Positions 11,301-23,300 of a stretch of DNA of 64,000 nucleotides are shown in pieces (position 1 is the stretch's first letter; each line of letters begins with the position of its first letter). Below the pieces are notes generated by a model. That model made no database searches. It was not told the DNA's origin and was given only the letters and a program-made list of their open reading frames with translations. Made by a program: the position numbers and the translations under genes. Where the stretch lies: contig OX621260.1 of the NCBI GenBank assembly GCA_951640165.1, positions 18,680,001 through 18,744,000 of the forward strand. Direction: 5' to 3'. The stretch comes from Pseudoips prasinana (Eukaryota > Arthropoda > Insecta > Lepidoptera > Nolidae).

Positions 11301-14300
11301 CCTGGTGTTATCCATTCCTTAGAAATTATATCAGAACTTTTTAGCTTATGAGTAGACGTATTTTGGACCACTGCGTTATTGAAATTTTGAACAAATAATT
11401 TAGTAGCTAAATTAACATCATCAGTTGTATACAATTCTGACCAGTTAGTTTCGGCAAGATCTTTTATAAGGCCATCGTGGTTAATTTTCGTGTAAGTTTT
11501 TATGTGTTTTTGTTTAAGGTGGGGGGAACCAATGCTACATATTATAGAGCTGTGATCTGTTATGTCTGAGTGACAGACGACAGTAGTTCATGCTAAATTT
11601 GTCTTGATCATACAATGGTCTATACAATTTGAGCCTCGTGTTGGAATTGTGTGTGTAGGCACATATCCATAGTGAGTGGTCAAGCTCAGATACTCGTCAG
11701 AACGGGGGTCAGTGGAGTTATCTTTTATGTCCAGATTAATGTCACCAACTATAACAGAGTGCAGGGATTTGCATTTATTAAGGTTACTTTCCAGAGAAGT
11801 GATGAATTTGCTAATATTGTGAAATGATGGTGAGCGATAAATCGCAAATATGGTATATTTTTGCGCAATTTCTAGTTTTAGACACTCAGCGTCGTCAAAT
11901 TCTGGTTCAGTAACTGAAACCTGTAGATCGGATTTCGAGTATATGACGATACCGCCGTTCTTGTTCCTGTATTTTATCGAATAAAAGCAATTGTAATCTT
12001 CCAAATCAATTGGTGTAAATGGGTCAGTAAGCCAGCATTCAGTCAAGATGATAATGTCAGGTTTAAATTGTAGGCGGTACAGAAAAACGAGTAGAGTGTC
12101 AAGGTTCTTATTTAAACTACGAATATTCTGAGACAAAATAATTAATTTGTTGCTGGGAATGTCGAGGTATTGTTTACATAAGTCAGGATTATCTAATTCA
12201 ACAGATTTTGAGAGGTATGTATTATCCAATTCGTCAAGAAGTAAATTGGTTTTGTCACACATCAAGGAAAAGAGTAAAAGCTAAAAGAACCATAATTTGA
12301 GGACAATAAACGACCATAATCAGTTGGCCAGCTTACTAGTTCGGGTAGAGGTTTTATTTTAAAAGATAGCAAATACTTGAGGAGAGTATAAATGAGGAGT
12401 TTCATATATACAACGTGTAACAGAAAGAGTGAACGTAACTTAAGGGGCATATACGGTCTCCTTAAGCCTACCTATACACAAAATCTCATACCGAAATACC
12501 ATCATTTTAATCTTGATCGTAAAATAATATACCGTTCAATATATCGACAAGTATTTTTATCGATATAACGAACATCCGTACTAACACAGCACAGCTGATT
12601 CTGATTTACGCTAGAAATTGTTTGACATACACAGAGGTGTTTCTATGCACGCCTGGTAGTTTGATTCCGATTGCACTCACTACACATATTTTGTTTTATT
12701 TTAGAGTTATGTTTTTATTTATAGCACTGCTGAATAGCTATTGGATACTTTACATCGTATAAGTACGTGATACACAAACACATTACGAGATCCTTTTTAT
12801 AGTTTAACTTCTAGTTGAAGTTGTTTTCAGTACTGATGGAAGAATTTCATTATTTCACGTTCACTAAAATCTGCACCGACACCGAAAGCTCAACTCTAAG
12901 ACTTGTCAACTAACACGAGTCTCTCTCATGTACAACATATTCATAGAATAGTAAAGCTTTCATGTTTCTTAGTTATAAAGAGGCGTGGCCTCCATCGCGA
13001 CACTGTACCCTTCACGACATAGGTTCCTCGTAATTAAACAGCCTTAAATTCTGTGACCTATGAATCCTCATCATCACAAAGTGCACGTCTGAGGCTATTA
13101 TTACGATCACTAAACGACATAGTTAAGGATTTCGCGGAACACTTTACTCATTACTAAACGACATTTTAGACGATTTAGTAACTAAACACGACCTAAATAG
13201 ACAGCAGTTTACGAACAACTGATGATTTTAATATTTTTATTAAATAAATGAAATTGCACAATATTTGATGAATTTGGCGGCTTTCTTCGAACGCGGCCCC
13301 TTTGGCGGCGTCTTTGAGTCCATTCAAAAGAGCCGCCTAGGTATCGACGACGCGCGCGGCTCGCTTACATGAATATTAAAAGATATTTAACCGTTTATTA
13401 TTTACCTACATCAACTCTTTGATTTTGCCGCCATATTAGTGTAACTTTGGATATAATCAGGACGGAATTTGAAATATCCCCTACTGTTCATATGAGCCTA
13501 GTACATTATTCATATTTTTTTATTTGTATGTATGAACTTTCTATTCCATCACTCTCATGATCCGATGGGACGACTAGAGATACGACCGGAAAGAGGTCAG
13601 GCACAAGAACGACGGCTTTACGTGCTCTCCGAGGCATGGGGGTGTAATATCGTCAACTCCCAGACTTCGGGCTGATACTGAGAAATTCCTTTTTACGGAA
13701 AAATCCCATAATCACTTTTTGGCCCGACCCGGGAATTGAACCCAGGACTTCATTATTCCCATAATCACTTTTTGGCCCGACCCGGGATTTGATCCCAGGA
13801 CTTTATTATCTGCAGTTGAACACGCTACCGCTAGACCAATGAGTTATACACGAACACATTCAAATGGCGCGGCGCGCGGGGCCCGAATATTAAAAAATAT
13901 TTAACCATTTATTATTTACCTACATCAATCCTTTGTATTCGCCGCCGTATTAGAGTTCCTTGCGACAAAATCAGGACGGAATTCGAAATGTCCCCTAATG
14001 TTCATATGAGCCTAGTACATTATTCATATTTTTTCGTAATTTATCAGTAGTCGTACCGCGTGGGTTTATCTGGTTAGTTTGTATTAAAAATTAAGTACCT
14101 ATTCGTTTCCGGCCAGATTAAATTCACATACTGAAAGAAAAATTTAATATTCTTACTATTTAACACACAAAAAAATATATGCAGTTACATAAGTCAATTA
14201 AATTATTTATTTCTCCTAGATCCAACATCTTGCGGAATATCAATTTAAATTAAATTAAGTGATTTTTCCTAGTTATCAAAGTATGAATGATTAAAATGTC

Positions 14301-17300
14301 GTTAAAAATTAGAGCAAAAATTCAGTTAAACATTTGATTGAATCTTAAAATAAACACGTGTAATAAATTATGTGACTGTACAGAACCACACTTTTTATTT
14401 ACAGTCTAAGTAGTAGGTACCCAAAGAGTTCGCGGTAAGGTTCATTCATTCATTACCCTTGCGGCTGAGTTTTTAGTGTTGTTCATAATGTCGGTAATCT
14501 TTGTTGTTGATTTAGGTGGTCGATAGAAAAATAAATTACTAGTTGAATAAAAAATGATTATTTCTGTTTGAAGTTTCGTCCATAGGTAGCCGTCCTGATA
14601 CCCTATAACCCCCTTAAGTTACGTTCACACTTTCTGTTACACGTTGTATATAATTACACTGTATGTATATAAAAAGGAGCACGCCGTTATTCAATAATAG
14701 CTTCAGTGGATTATGTATAATATAATTACATGAATGATCCAAAGTATGGATATAGTTTTTAAGTATGAGAAACGGTTTGTATGCAGCAAATGATAATTTG
14801 TATGGGTTTTGCAAGAGGTTTAAGTAGTAGGATGTATTAGATGACGGATGTATTTTAGTGTAAATTGTATTACATGCATTATTATTCAAAATATAAACTA
14901 TAATTAACTTAATATTGGTAATAGACATGCAGATATAACATATTAATCCTAGTCAAATTTTCTTGAGTTTATTAAGATCATCCTCGCAGTCGATACGCAC
15001 ATAAGGTGACGTTTCATCTTTGCGCAAGAAGACTCGGCCATGTGAAGTCCAGCAAAATCCAAAGTGGTTATCTTTAGCAAATAATCGACTAAGATAGTAA
15101 AGTCTTTTTGTGCGCGTCGTAAGAGCTTCTGACGCAAAAACTGGTTGTGATGAGGATCCCATATTTAAATGCTTAGTATTCAGTTTATTATCTTTATTTT
15201 TCTTGTTGAATGATTTGATCAGCAGTAACAGCCTTTCCTTGATGAAACAGTTTGTAAAATTCACTATTACAGGCTGGTCTTTTTTTTTCGACTTGGTGTT
15301 TATTCTGTATATGTTTTGGATGTTTGTAGTCTGTATATTACATTGCAGAACTTCGCCTAGCTTTTCAACAACTTTAATTAAATCTTGCTTATTTTCTTTA
15401 GTACTTAATTTAGGAATATTGCGTAACTCTACCGTAGCTGATATTTGATTTCGTTCAGCGGACTCCAACCTTTCCTCGAGTTGATGTATATATTTGACTT
15501 GCTCTCCGTCTTTTTTTTCTGAATCCTTTATCTGAATACACATTTGGTCATACTGTTTAGAGATGAAATTGACTGTCTTCGTTAATTCCTTATTTTCTTC
15601 TTTTAGTTTAGTAATTGACTCATTTAAGGACTGGATAAATCTATCATTGCTTTTTTTTTGGTTTTCAGTCCAATTTTTTAGTAGGTCGATTATTTCAGAT
15701 TTAAATGCCTTGAGTTCATCTTTATACTCTTGGTCGTGAGAGCGTTTTGGGAATCTGCTGGTTAAAATTGTTGAAAAGTCCGCAGCATCTTCTGTAACGC
15801 TATCGCTCAAAGTCCTGTTTGGGTCAGACTCAAGGTCAAGAATCATTTCATTTTTGTTTGAAGGAATAGCAACAGATGGGGGAGAACGTCTAACGGCCAT
15901 TTTGTTTCGGCAGTAGACAATGTACAATTGAAATAAATAAAATAGTAGGTAATTAACTCATTAACGCCGTCGCTCTTAAGAATTCCAAACGCCAATCAAG
16001 TTATGTTCCGCTGATGTCCCGGGCACCGACCCCGTCTTAGGATATTCAGGAGAAGATGTTAATTTTATTCATTGTACCATGACAAGACAGATAGTGACAG
16101 GAGCGTATAAAATATAATAATTTGAATATAAGATTTTTTAACATGCCAGTGCTTTGATTAATAATTAGAAAATAGGTTTCAACACCTCCCCGTAATCTAA
16201 CCACCATGTATGTATACTCCTAATATGAACACATTGTACAATACTTAAAGAATTTAAGACTATCACCCTATAACTACAACACATCTTTTACTAAACAGAA
16301 GAATACCTAAATTAAAGACTAGACTAATCCTAAAGAAGTTAGGCACTTGTAGTGTCTCAACTTAGGCAACGATTTTGTAAGGATATCTGCCGTTTGGTGA
16401 GTTGATGGTATGAACTTGACATCGACTTGATTGTTAGAGATGAAATCTCGGACGAAATGATGCCGAATGTCAATGTGCTTAGTGCGAGCGTGATGGGTGT
16501 TATTTTTAGTAAGTTTAATGGCACTTTGATTGTCACTCATTATGGTTATGGGTGATGAGATCGAAAATATTTCGCTGATGAGTGAGCGAATGTAGATTGC
16601 TTCTTTACAAGCTTCGCTGAGGGCCATGTACTCAGCCTCAGTTGTCGATTGGGCTACGGTTCTCTGTTTTCTTGATTCCCAAGATACCGATGAGCCGCTT
16701 AACTGAAATACATATCCCGTATAGGACCGCCGGTCTACAAGATTACTTCCGTAGTCAGCATCAGCGTATCCTATCATATCACCAGTATTACTGTAAGTAA
16801 GCTTCCTGTCCTTTGTGGCCTTAAGATAACGGAGAACGCGCTTGGCAGCTCTCCAATGTGCCTCCCCGTAATGTACATTGAATTGACTGAGAACAGATAT
16901 TGCGTGTGAGATGTCTGGTCTAGTACCAATGCAAATGTACATTAAAGATCCGATGAGCTGCTGGTATGGAAGGTCTGGTTGTTCCTCCAAATGATCTGGT
17001 AAGACAAGTTTTAAACTTGTTTCCATAGGAGTTGAAACAGGAATGGCGTCCGTCATTCCAAACTTATCTATCACTTGCTCGATATATTTTGTCTGATCGA
17101 GTGATAGATTGCCATTTTTTCTTGTGACTCTCATTCCTAAGCATCTTTAAGGGGGCCTAAATCTTTCATTACAAAGGACCTCTTCAGTTCATGTTTGAAC
17201 TCTTCTTTCATCTTTTTGTCGTTATTAAACACAAAGAAATCATCCACGAATACAGTTACAACTAGTAATTTGTTATCTTTGTGCTTGTATTAGATGCAAT

Positions 17301-20300
17301 GTTCTTTTTCTGAGCGTTTAAACGGCAGTTTGTCCTTTCTTCACAAACTTTCTTGTTCCATTGACGTGGAGCTTGTTTAAGTCCGTATACACATTTTTTC
17401 AGTAAACAAACTTTGTATTTATCATTGGCGAACCCTTCTGGTTGCTCCATGTAAATCTCTTCCTCTAGATCGCCATTAAGGAACGCTGTTTCAACTTAAA
17501 TGATCGATTTCTAGATTAAGTCTAACAGCAAAGGCTAGTAACAGACGAATTGACGATAGTCTTGCTACTGGAGAGAAAGTTTCCCCGTAGTCGACTCCGT
17601 AGACTTGTGTGAATCCCTTGGCCACAAGTCTTGCCTTATATTTCACAATTTCCCCATTTGTGTTTCCCTTGACTTTATACACCCACTTACATTTAATAAT
17701 TTTCCTATCTCCAGGTCTAGGTACAAGTTCAGCTTGCATAGCATTCAGCCAATCTTGGCTAGGACTATCTTCCAGGGCTTGATTGTAGGTCTCTGGTTCA
17801 CAGTCAATGCTGATTAGGTTTGCATTCTCAGCGAATCTATCAGGAGGTCGTCGCTCTCGAAGAGGGTATCTTTGGGTAGTGTCAACTTCTGATGTTACTG
17901 TTACTGATGGGGCAGGTACATTGTCAACTTTAGATAAGATCTCGGGTTCGAACTGAGAAATAGTAGGCTCTACGATAGTAGGTTCTGGAGATTGTAAGTT
18001 CATACTTGGTGTATGAACTACGGGTGGTTGGTGTGGTTCATGCGAGGAATCTTGGTGAGGTGGGATAAGAACTTCTAGATTACCAGGTTGAGGTTCATCT
18101 GAAATCTGTGTTATTTCTTCACCAGGTTTGTTAATTGGTTGCTTGTCTTCGACGAAAAAAACTTCTCTCGCAACAATAATACTTCTTGGATTCTGGGGAT
18201 CTATTAGACGATATCCTTTGCTATCTGCTGAATAGCCAACAAATATGCAGGTTTGAGTCTTGCAGTCGAGTTTCGTCCGTTTCTCTTTTGGAGTAAGAAC
18301 GTTTGCTTCACATCCAAAAACTCTTAGGTGACATAAATCCACCTTCTTTCCCGTCCACATTTCTTCAGGGATTCTGTTATTTAGTGCACGAGTTGGCGAG
18401 ATGTTCTTTAGGTAGATAGCTGTGGAGACAGCTTCACCCCAATATGCTCGTGGTAAGCCAGAATCTTGGAGCATAGATCTAGCTTTCTCGGTTTCGGTTG
18501 ACTCGCTCTGATACTCCGTTCTGTTCCGGTGTATATGGCACTGTGGTTTGGTGAATAATACCATTTTCCTTAAGAAATTGAGTCATTTGACGATTTACGT
18601 ACTCTTTTCCATTGTCGGTACGTAAAGTTTTAATTTTGAGACCAGTATGTTTCTCTACAAGGCTTTTAAATTCGACGAATTTACCGAAAACTTCGCTCTT
18701 CGACTTTAGCACGTGGCCGAAAGTCTTACGCGTGAAATCATCTGTAAATGTAAGTAGGTATAGAGCTCCACCCTATGAATGCGCACTCATTGGTCCGCAG
18801 AGGTCTGAATGTATTAATTCCAATTTGGTATTGGACCTACTAAGCGAATTTTTAAACGGTCTCCTTGACATTTTTCCTTGTAGATACGGCACGCAGGTTT
18901 TATTCAAATCATTGAATGATAAACTTGTGTAGTCTATACCTAGTGCACACTTTTTCAAAATATCTAGGGCTCTAGGATGTATGTGGCCAAGACGTCTGTG
19001 CCAAAGTAAGGCAGATTCCTTTACGCGTGTGCAATAGGCACTATTTTGTAAGGTATCTATTTTATACAAGGCTTTATGGTTTGACGGTGTTGCAACGATT
19101 TGACCTGTCACTTTGCATCCTTTATTTAATAAAATTTTGGCACCTTTCGGAGAGAAAACCACAATGAGCCCTTTTTGTACTAAGTTGCTGACTGAAAGTA
19201 AATTAATAGCTAGGTCAGGAACATATTGTACATTTGAAATTTGTTTAACGTGATCGGAAACATTTAAAGAAATTGTACCTTTGCCTTCACTTTTAACTTG
19301 TTGACCGTTAGCTACAGTAATAAGTTTTAGTGTAGACTCCTGCTGGAGATTCATGAACCAATCCCGCCTATTAGTCATATGAATTGTAGCGCCAGAGTCG
19401 ACGTACCATTCCGTAGTAGTAGAAAGTGAGGGGTTAGAAGAATCTGTAAGATAAGTATTGAAACCCGATAAAAGTGTAACCTCAGATGTATTATTACATT
19501 TGTGAGATGATGATGAGGATGATGCCTGATATTTTTTGTTACGGTTTAAACGTTTCCTACATTGAGACACTACATGTCCCACCTTCTTACAATATGTACA
19601 CGAAACTATATTAGACTTACTCGGTAGCACACTATTTACATTAGACGATAAGGCAGTAGGTGAAGTCGCTGCATCTCGGTGTACTTCTTTCAGTAGGATT
19701 GATGCTACTGAGTCTATTGAAATTTTGGTACCGGAATGTTCTATTGCCATCACCATAGGGCTGAAGCTGTCGTTGAGTCCCGCCAGCATAATCACACCAA
19801 CAAGTTCATCCTCCAAACCAGCTTCGATGGCAATCAGTTGATGCTGTACACGACGTATGTCATTGACGTAGGCTTCTATGTTCGGGTACATTTCAAGCTT
19901 GATACTTAGTAATTTCTTCATTAGTTTCAAGCGTCGAGTAAGTCCACTGTCAGCGTAGGCTTCACGAAGTCGCTTCCAGGTTTCATTCGATGTTTCCGCT
20001 GTCATGACTATGGGATATAGATGCTCGCTTAGACTCAAGCAAATCTTGGATCTTGCTTTGGCATCTTTGCTTAGAAAGTTTTGAACCTCCTCCACAGGCT
20101 TTGTGACGCAATCCCAAAGTTCGTTGTCGATTAGGTACATCTTCATGGCAAAGCTCCAAGTCGCATAGTTGCAGCTGCCTATTAGTTTTGAGAAACTCAC
20201 CATTGAATTGGTGACCACCGTTGAAGGACTAGTATAGTCTCTGTCTCGTGGCTGCGTAGTTGATGACGACTGGACTCCATCCATACTGATTTGGTTCCTT

Positions 20301-23300
20301 TTCCTTTATATATCAACAAATTTTGTGTTACCTGGGCCCATAACCTCTGGGAACTCGATGTCCAGACAGGGTAACAGTATTGGAAGCTGATAAATAAAAG
20401 CTTAGGATATTCAGGAGAAGATTTTAATTTTATTCATTGTACCATCACAAGACAGATAGTGACAGGAGCGTATAAAATATAATAATTTGAATATAAGATT
20501 TTATAACATGCCAGTGCTTTGATTAATAATTAGAAAATAGGTTTCAACACGCCAATACCATACTAGCGTGCCCTACATTAAAACACGGCTTGGTACTGTC
20601 CGAGAAACCTAATTATATTAAATTACCCTTTTTAATTCTAACTTCCTAAAAAGGTTCAGAATTTTTATTGCTTTTATTGAAGCTTGATGTCTTAGTGGCT
20701 TCTTGCTACTTCGATTATTACTGATCTATTGTAGCGTTCCTAACCTGTATACTCCACTAGTTAGTTCTATAGGTTCAATAAACTTTCAGATTGTTTGAGC
20801 AGTGATTGTTTGTATCTCTTCCGGATACATACACGGTAGGGCTGGTTGGCGTGGTTGGTAGATGCTTGCGTTTGATGTCACGAGCATCTTCCTGGCGTTA
20901 TAATATTGTATTGTTATTCCCGCTTACCGGTATGCGTAGGTAGTTGGTAAATACTTGCCTTTCACGCCGCTGGTCGTTTAAGCCAGGAAAAACACAAATA
21001 GTGTTTGTTTTTCCTGTGTCTGCGTGTAATTATCTATATAAGTATGTATTTACTGAACAAAAGTAGTATATGTAGTATTGATTTCCATAGTACAAGCTCT
21101 GCTTAATTTGGGATCTGATGGTCGTATGTGAATAATGTCCCAGGATATTATTATTATGCATGTTATGTTGTCCTAGGTAGATATTTCTACAACGCATTAA
21201 TGACCCGCACTAGAACAGACTATGCATTGGTGTTTCCTCTCCTTCTTGACAGCTTTAGGTTGAACATACATTGTTTAGCTTGCAGTGTCTCGTGAGAATC
21301 TGAGTTAATGCACATGCTTTGTAGCTTTTGAATTCTAGTAATTATTTCGATTTTATTTTTGTTGTAGCCCCTGATCACATAGCCTTTGCGTGTAAGCCTT
21401 GCAGTGCAGATTTCCACATTTCTTTGACCACTTGGTCTCAAAAATGAAATCTTTAGATTCCATTGGGTTTTTGTTGTTGACCATTATGCCGTACGAAGCG
21501 GTTTGCTTCCTCTTTCACCAAACGCATGGCTTAGCAGTAGAACACACTCCAGAACGACGTGTTTCTAGACTCCTACAACATGAGTTTGTTCAAGGATAAA
21601 GTGAGGTTTCTTATGGGTATGCGCGGTCCACCTTCGACCAGACATTCACTTAACATCAGGTGAGATCGTGGGTAACCGCAAACCTATCTAGCAAAAAAAA
21701 ACACTTAAAGATCTGATGGACGCTACTCATTGCGATTCTCATGGCCAAGTTCTGTGTGGACATTATTTAAATTGCAATCGACTCATACAAACAGATCAAT
21801 AAAACCCAACTCTCTCGAGTTAGTAACACTCAAATTTACTTTCTAATTATCACTGTGGCGGGGGCAGTCATTAGACACCAGGTCTTCTGAGGGGTTCGAA
21901 CAACTGTGGCACGAGGGTCACCAGTTCATACGAATAAACAAATAAAATGAACACTTGTCGCAATCAAGTCATCCTTGGAACGTTAGTACCATCTGTCAGC
22001 GCTCTACGCAGTCAACGATGCACAATTGAAGCATGCTCGGAACGCCAGTGCCATCTGTGGGCACTCGACGGAGTTAAGATTCATCGGACCGGCGCGCTCG
22101 ACACTTTGAGCAGCCGCAGGCCATTGCGGAAGAATATTGAAACCGACACGCGTTCCTAGCTAGCCGGGTATTGAAAATCTATGTACTGTCTCAAGTTTCA
22201 ATGTGTTTGATTTATTGTGTCAAAGTGTATAACTCAAGGAGATTTGAAAATTGATCTAAGACTTTCATTTTATTCGCACAAAGCAAACACGCCCACTAAA
22301 GTGTCCGACGGTGAAGATAGACGATGAAGATACAATTCTAATGGCGACTCACTTATCATTTTCAGGTACAATGATAACATGCTTTTTCATGCTTCTGGTG
22401 TTACTGGTCTACTGTTTGCTCCGTGAACTTCGGAACCTTTTAGGTTACTGCCTCATGGCATACATTGTAACGTTTATCACATGCATGATGCTTAAAGAAA
22501 CGCAATATATCATCAAACTGTACGGTTGGGAATATAATTGTAAAGTTTTGTGTAAGTATATCATTACACTCTGTTATATATCATCTTATTTTAACTAAAA
22601 TTAAGAGAGCACATTCTAAAAAGACTTATGTATAAACGCAATCGTCGTTATCATATATAATAAATTATGTTTCTATGGTATAATACACAGACATCTAATT
22701 TTGAACAATTCTGTCATATCAAGCTTGCATTCGTCTCACTTAAGGATTATAGCAATTCTAAAAAGAATACATCATTGTATTCCAGTCTTCTTCCTGCTAT
22801 CATGGCACTCTCATTATTTTTAAAATACATAATTAAACGACGCAAGGAGGGGGTGACATATTACCTTGAGCCACTAATTCAGCAGTATTTCTCTTACAGT
22901 GCCCATAACATACTACTTCATTCTAGCGTGTTTCACTTGGTCAAACATATTGACAGTTCAAGCGTGGTCTATTGCGACGAGGTATGTTTATTTATTTTTT
23001 ATTTTTAAGTCACTAAATACCTTATAACCAGTTGTGGTGGCACAACGTCCACACGCACGCCATTTGTAACCGGCAGAATATCCTGCTTCTCGGCTCCACA
23101 TTGTCTTTACTGGCCGTCTGGAGCTAACATTGACGAGGTATATATCTCCTGCTCTCACCAATCCGTAAGTGGCAAGGTTAAGCAACTAGGCTCGCGGTCA
23201 TTCCATATATAGATGACCACCAAAGTGGATTAATTTCTGAGCATCTCCGTGCTTCGGAGGGCACGTTAAGCTGTCGGTCCCGCTTGTAGCCCTTAGGCAA

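Larger units (their letters stand above)
12411..14646. mobile_element. 2.2-kb inverted-repeat DNA element of unknown family
   Basis: Both ends carry CAACGTGTAACAGAAAG, continuing TGAACGTAACTTAAGGGG, in opposite orientation: about 37 bp with one mismatch, then weaker similarity to about 65 bp. Both sides are bordered by TATATA (12405-12410 and 14647-14652), consistent with a TA-type or 6-bp duplication. It sits between ORF1 and ORF2 of LINE J1. No transposase ORF is present, so it is non-autonomous. The interior has a GC-rich block (13285-13365), a duplicated 150-bp segment and a SINE. I do not recognise the superfamily. Confidence 0.85.
8918..16035 (-). mobile_element. Jockey-like LINE (copy J1), near full length
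   Basis: A non-LTR retrotransposon with two ORFs on the - strand, bordered by an 11-bp target duplication CTTAGGATATT (8907-8917 and 16036-16046) in the copia LTR. The 5' end is at 16035, about 135 bases before ORF1. The 3' end, at 8918, is AT-rich. Subtracting the DNA element at 12411-14646 gives about 4.9 kb, a full-length size. ORF1 is open and ORF2 has only one internal stop, so it is a young copy. A (GT)n tract lies in the 3' UTR (9256-9300). Clade assignment (Jockey/CR1 group) is by domain order and motif style only. Confidence 0.93.
8852..20549 (-). mobile_element. copia LTR retrotransposon, split by a LINE
   Basis: A Ty1/copia element on the - strand, inserted in intron 2 of the GPCR gene. 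It has 204-bp LTRs flanked by a 5-bp target duplication CGCCA (8847-8851 and 20550-20554). Next to its 5' LTR is a primer-binding site reading GGTTATGGGCCCAG, the same site used by Drosophila copia. A polypurine tract (TACGGGGAGG on the - strand) precedes the other LTR. The left LTR is cut by a 7.1-kb LINE; without it the element is about 4.6 kb, a normal copia length. The LTR pair differs at only about three positions by eye, so the insertion is fairly recent, but its polyprotein is broken. Confidence 0.96.

Noticed and set aside
14953..15900. Baculovirus-derived gene
   Set aside because: The FP25K-like end is explained by LINE ORF1: the ORF sits in place upstream of ORF2 within one target-duplication-bounded element.
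22667..23008. 113-codon open frame as a gene
   Set aside because: It overlaps GPCR exon 4 in a different frame; the exon's splice sites and phases fit the receptor, the long frame fits nothing.
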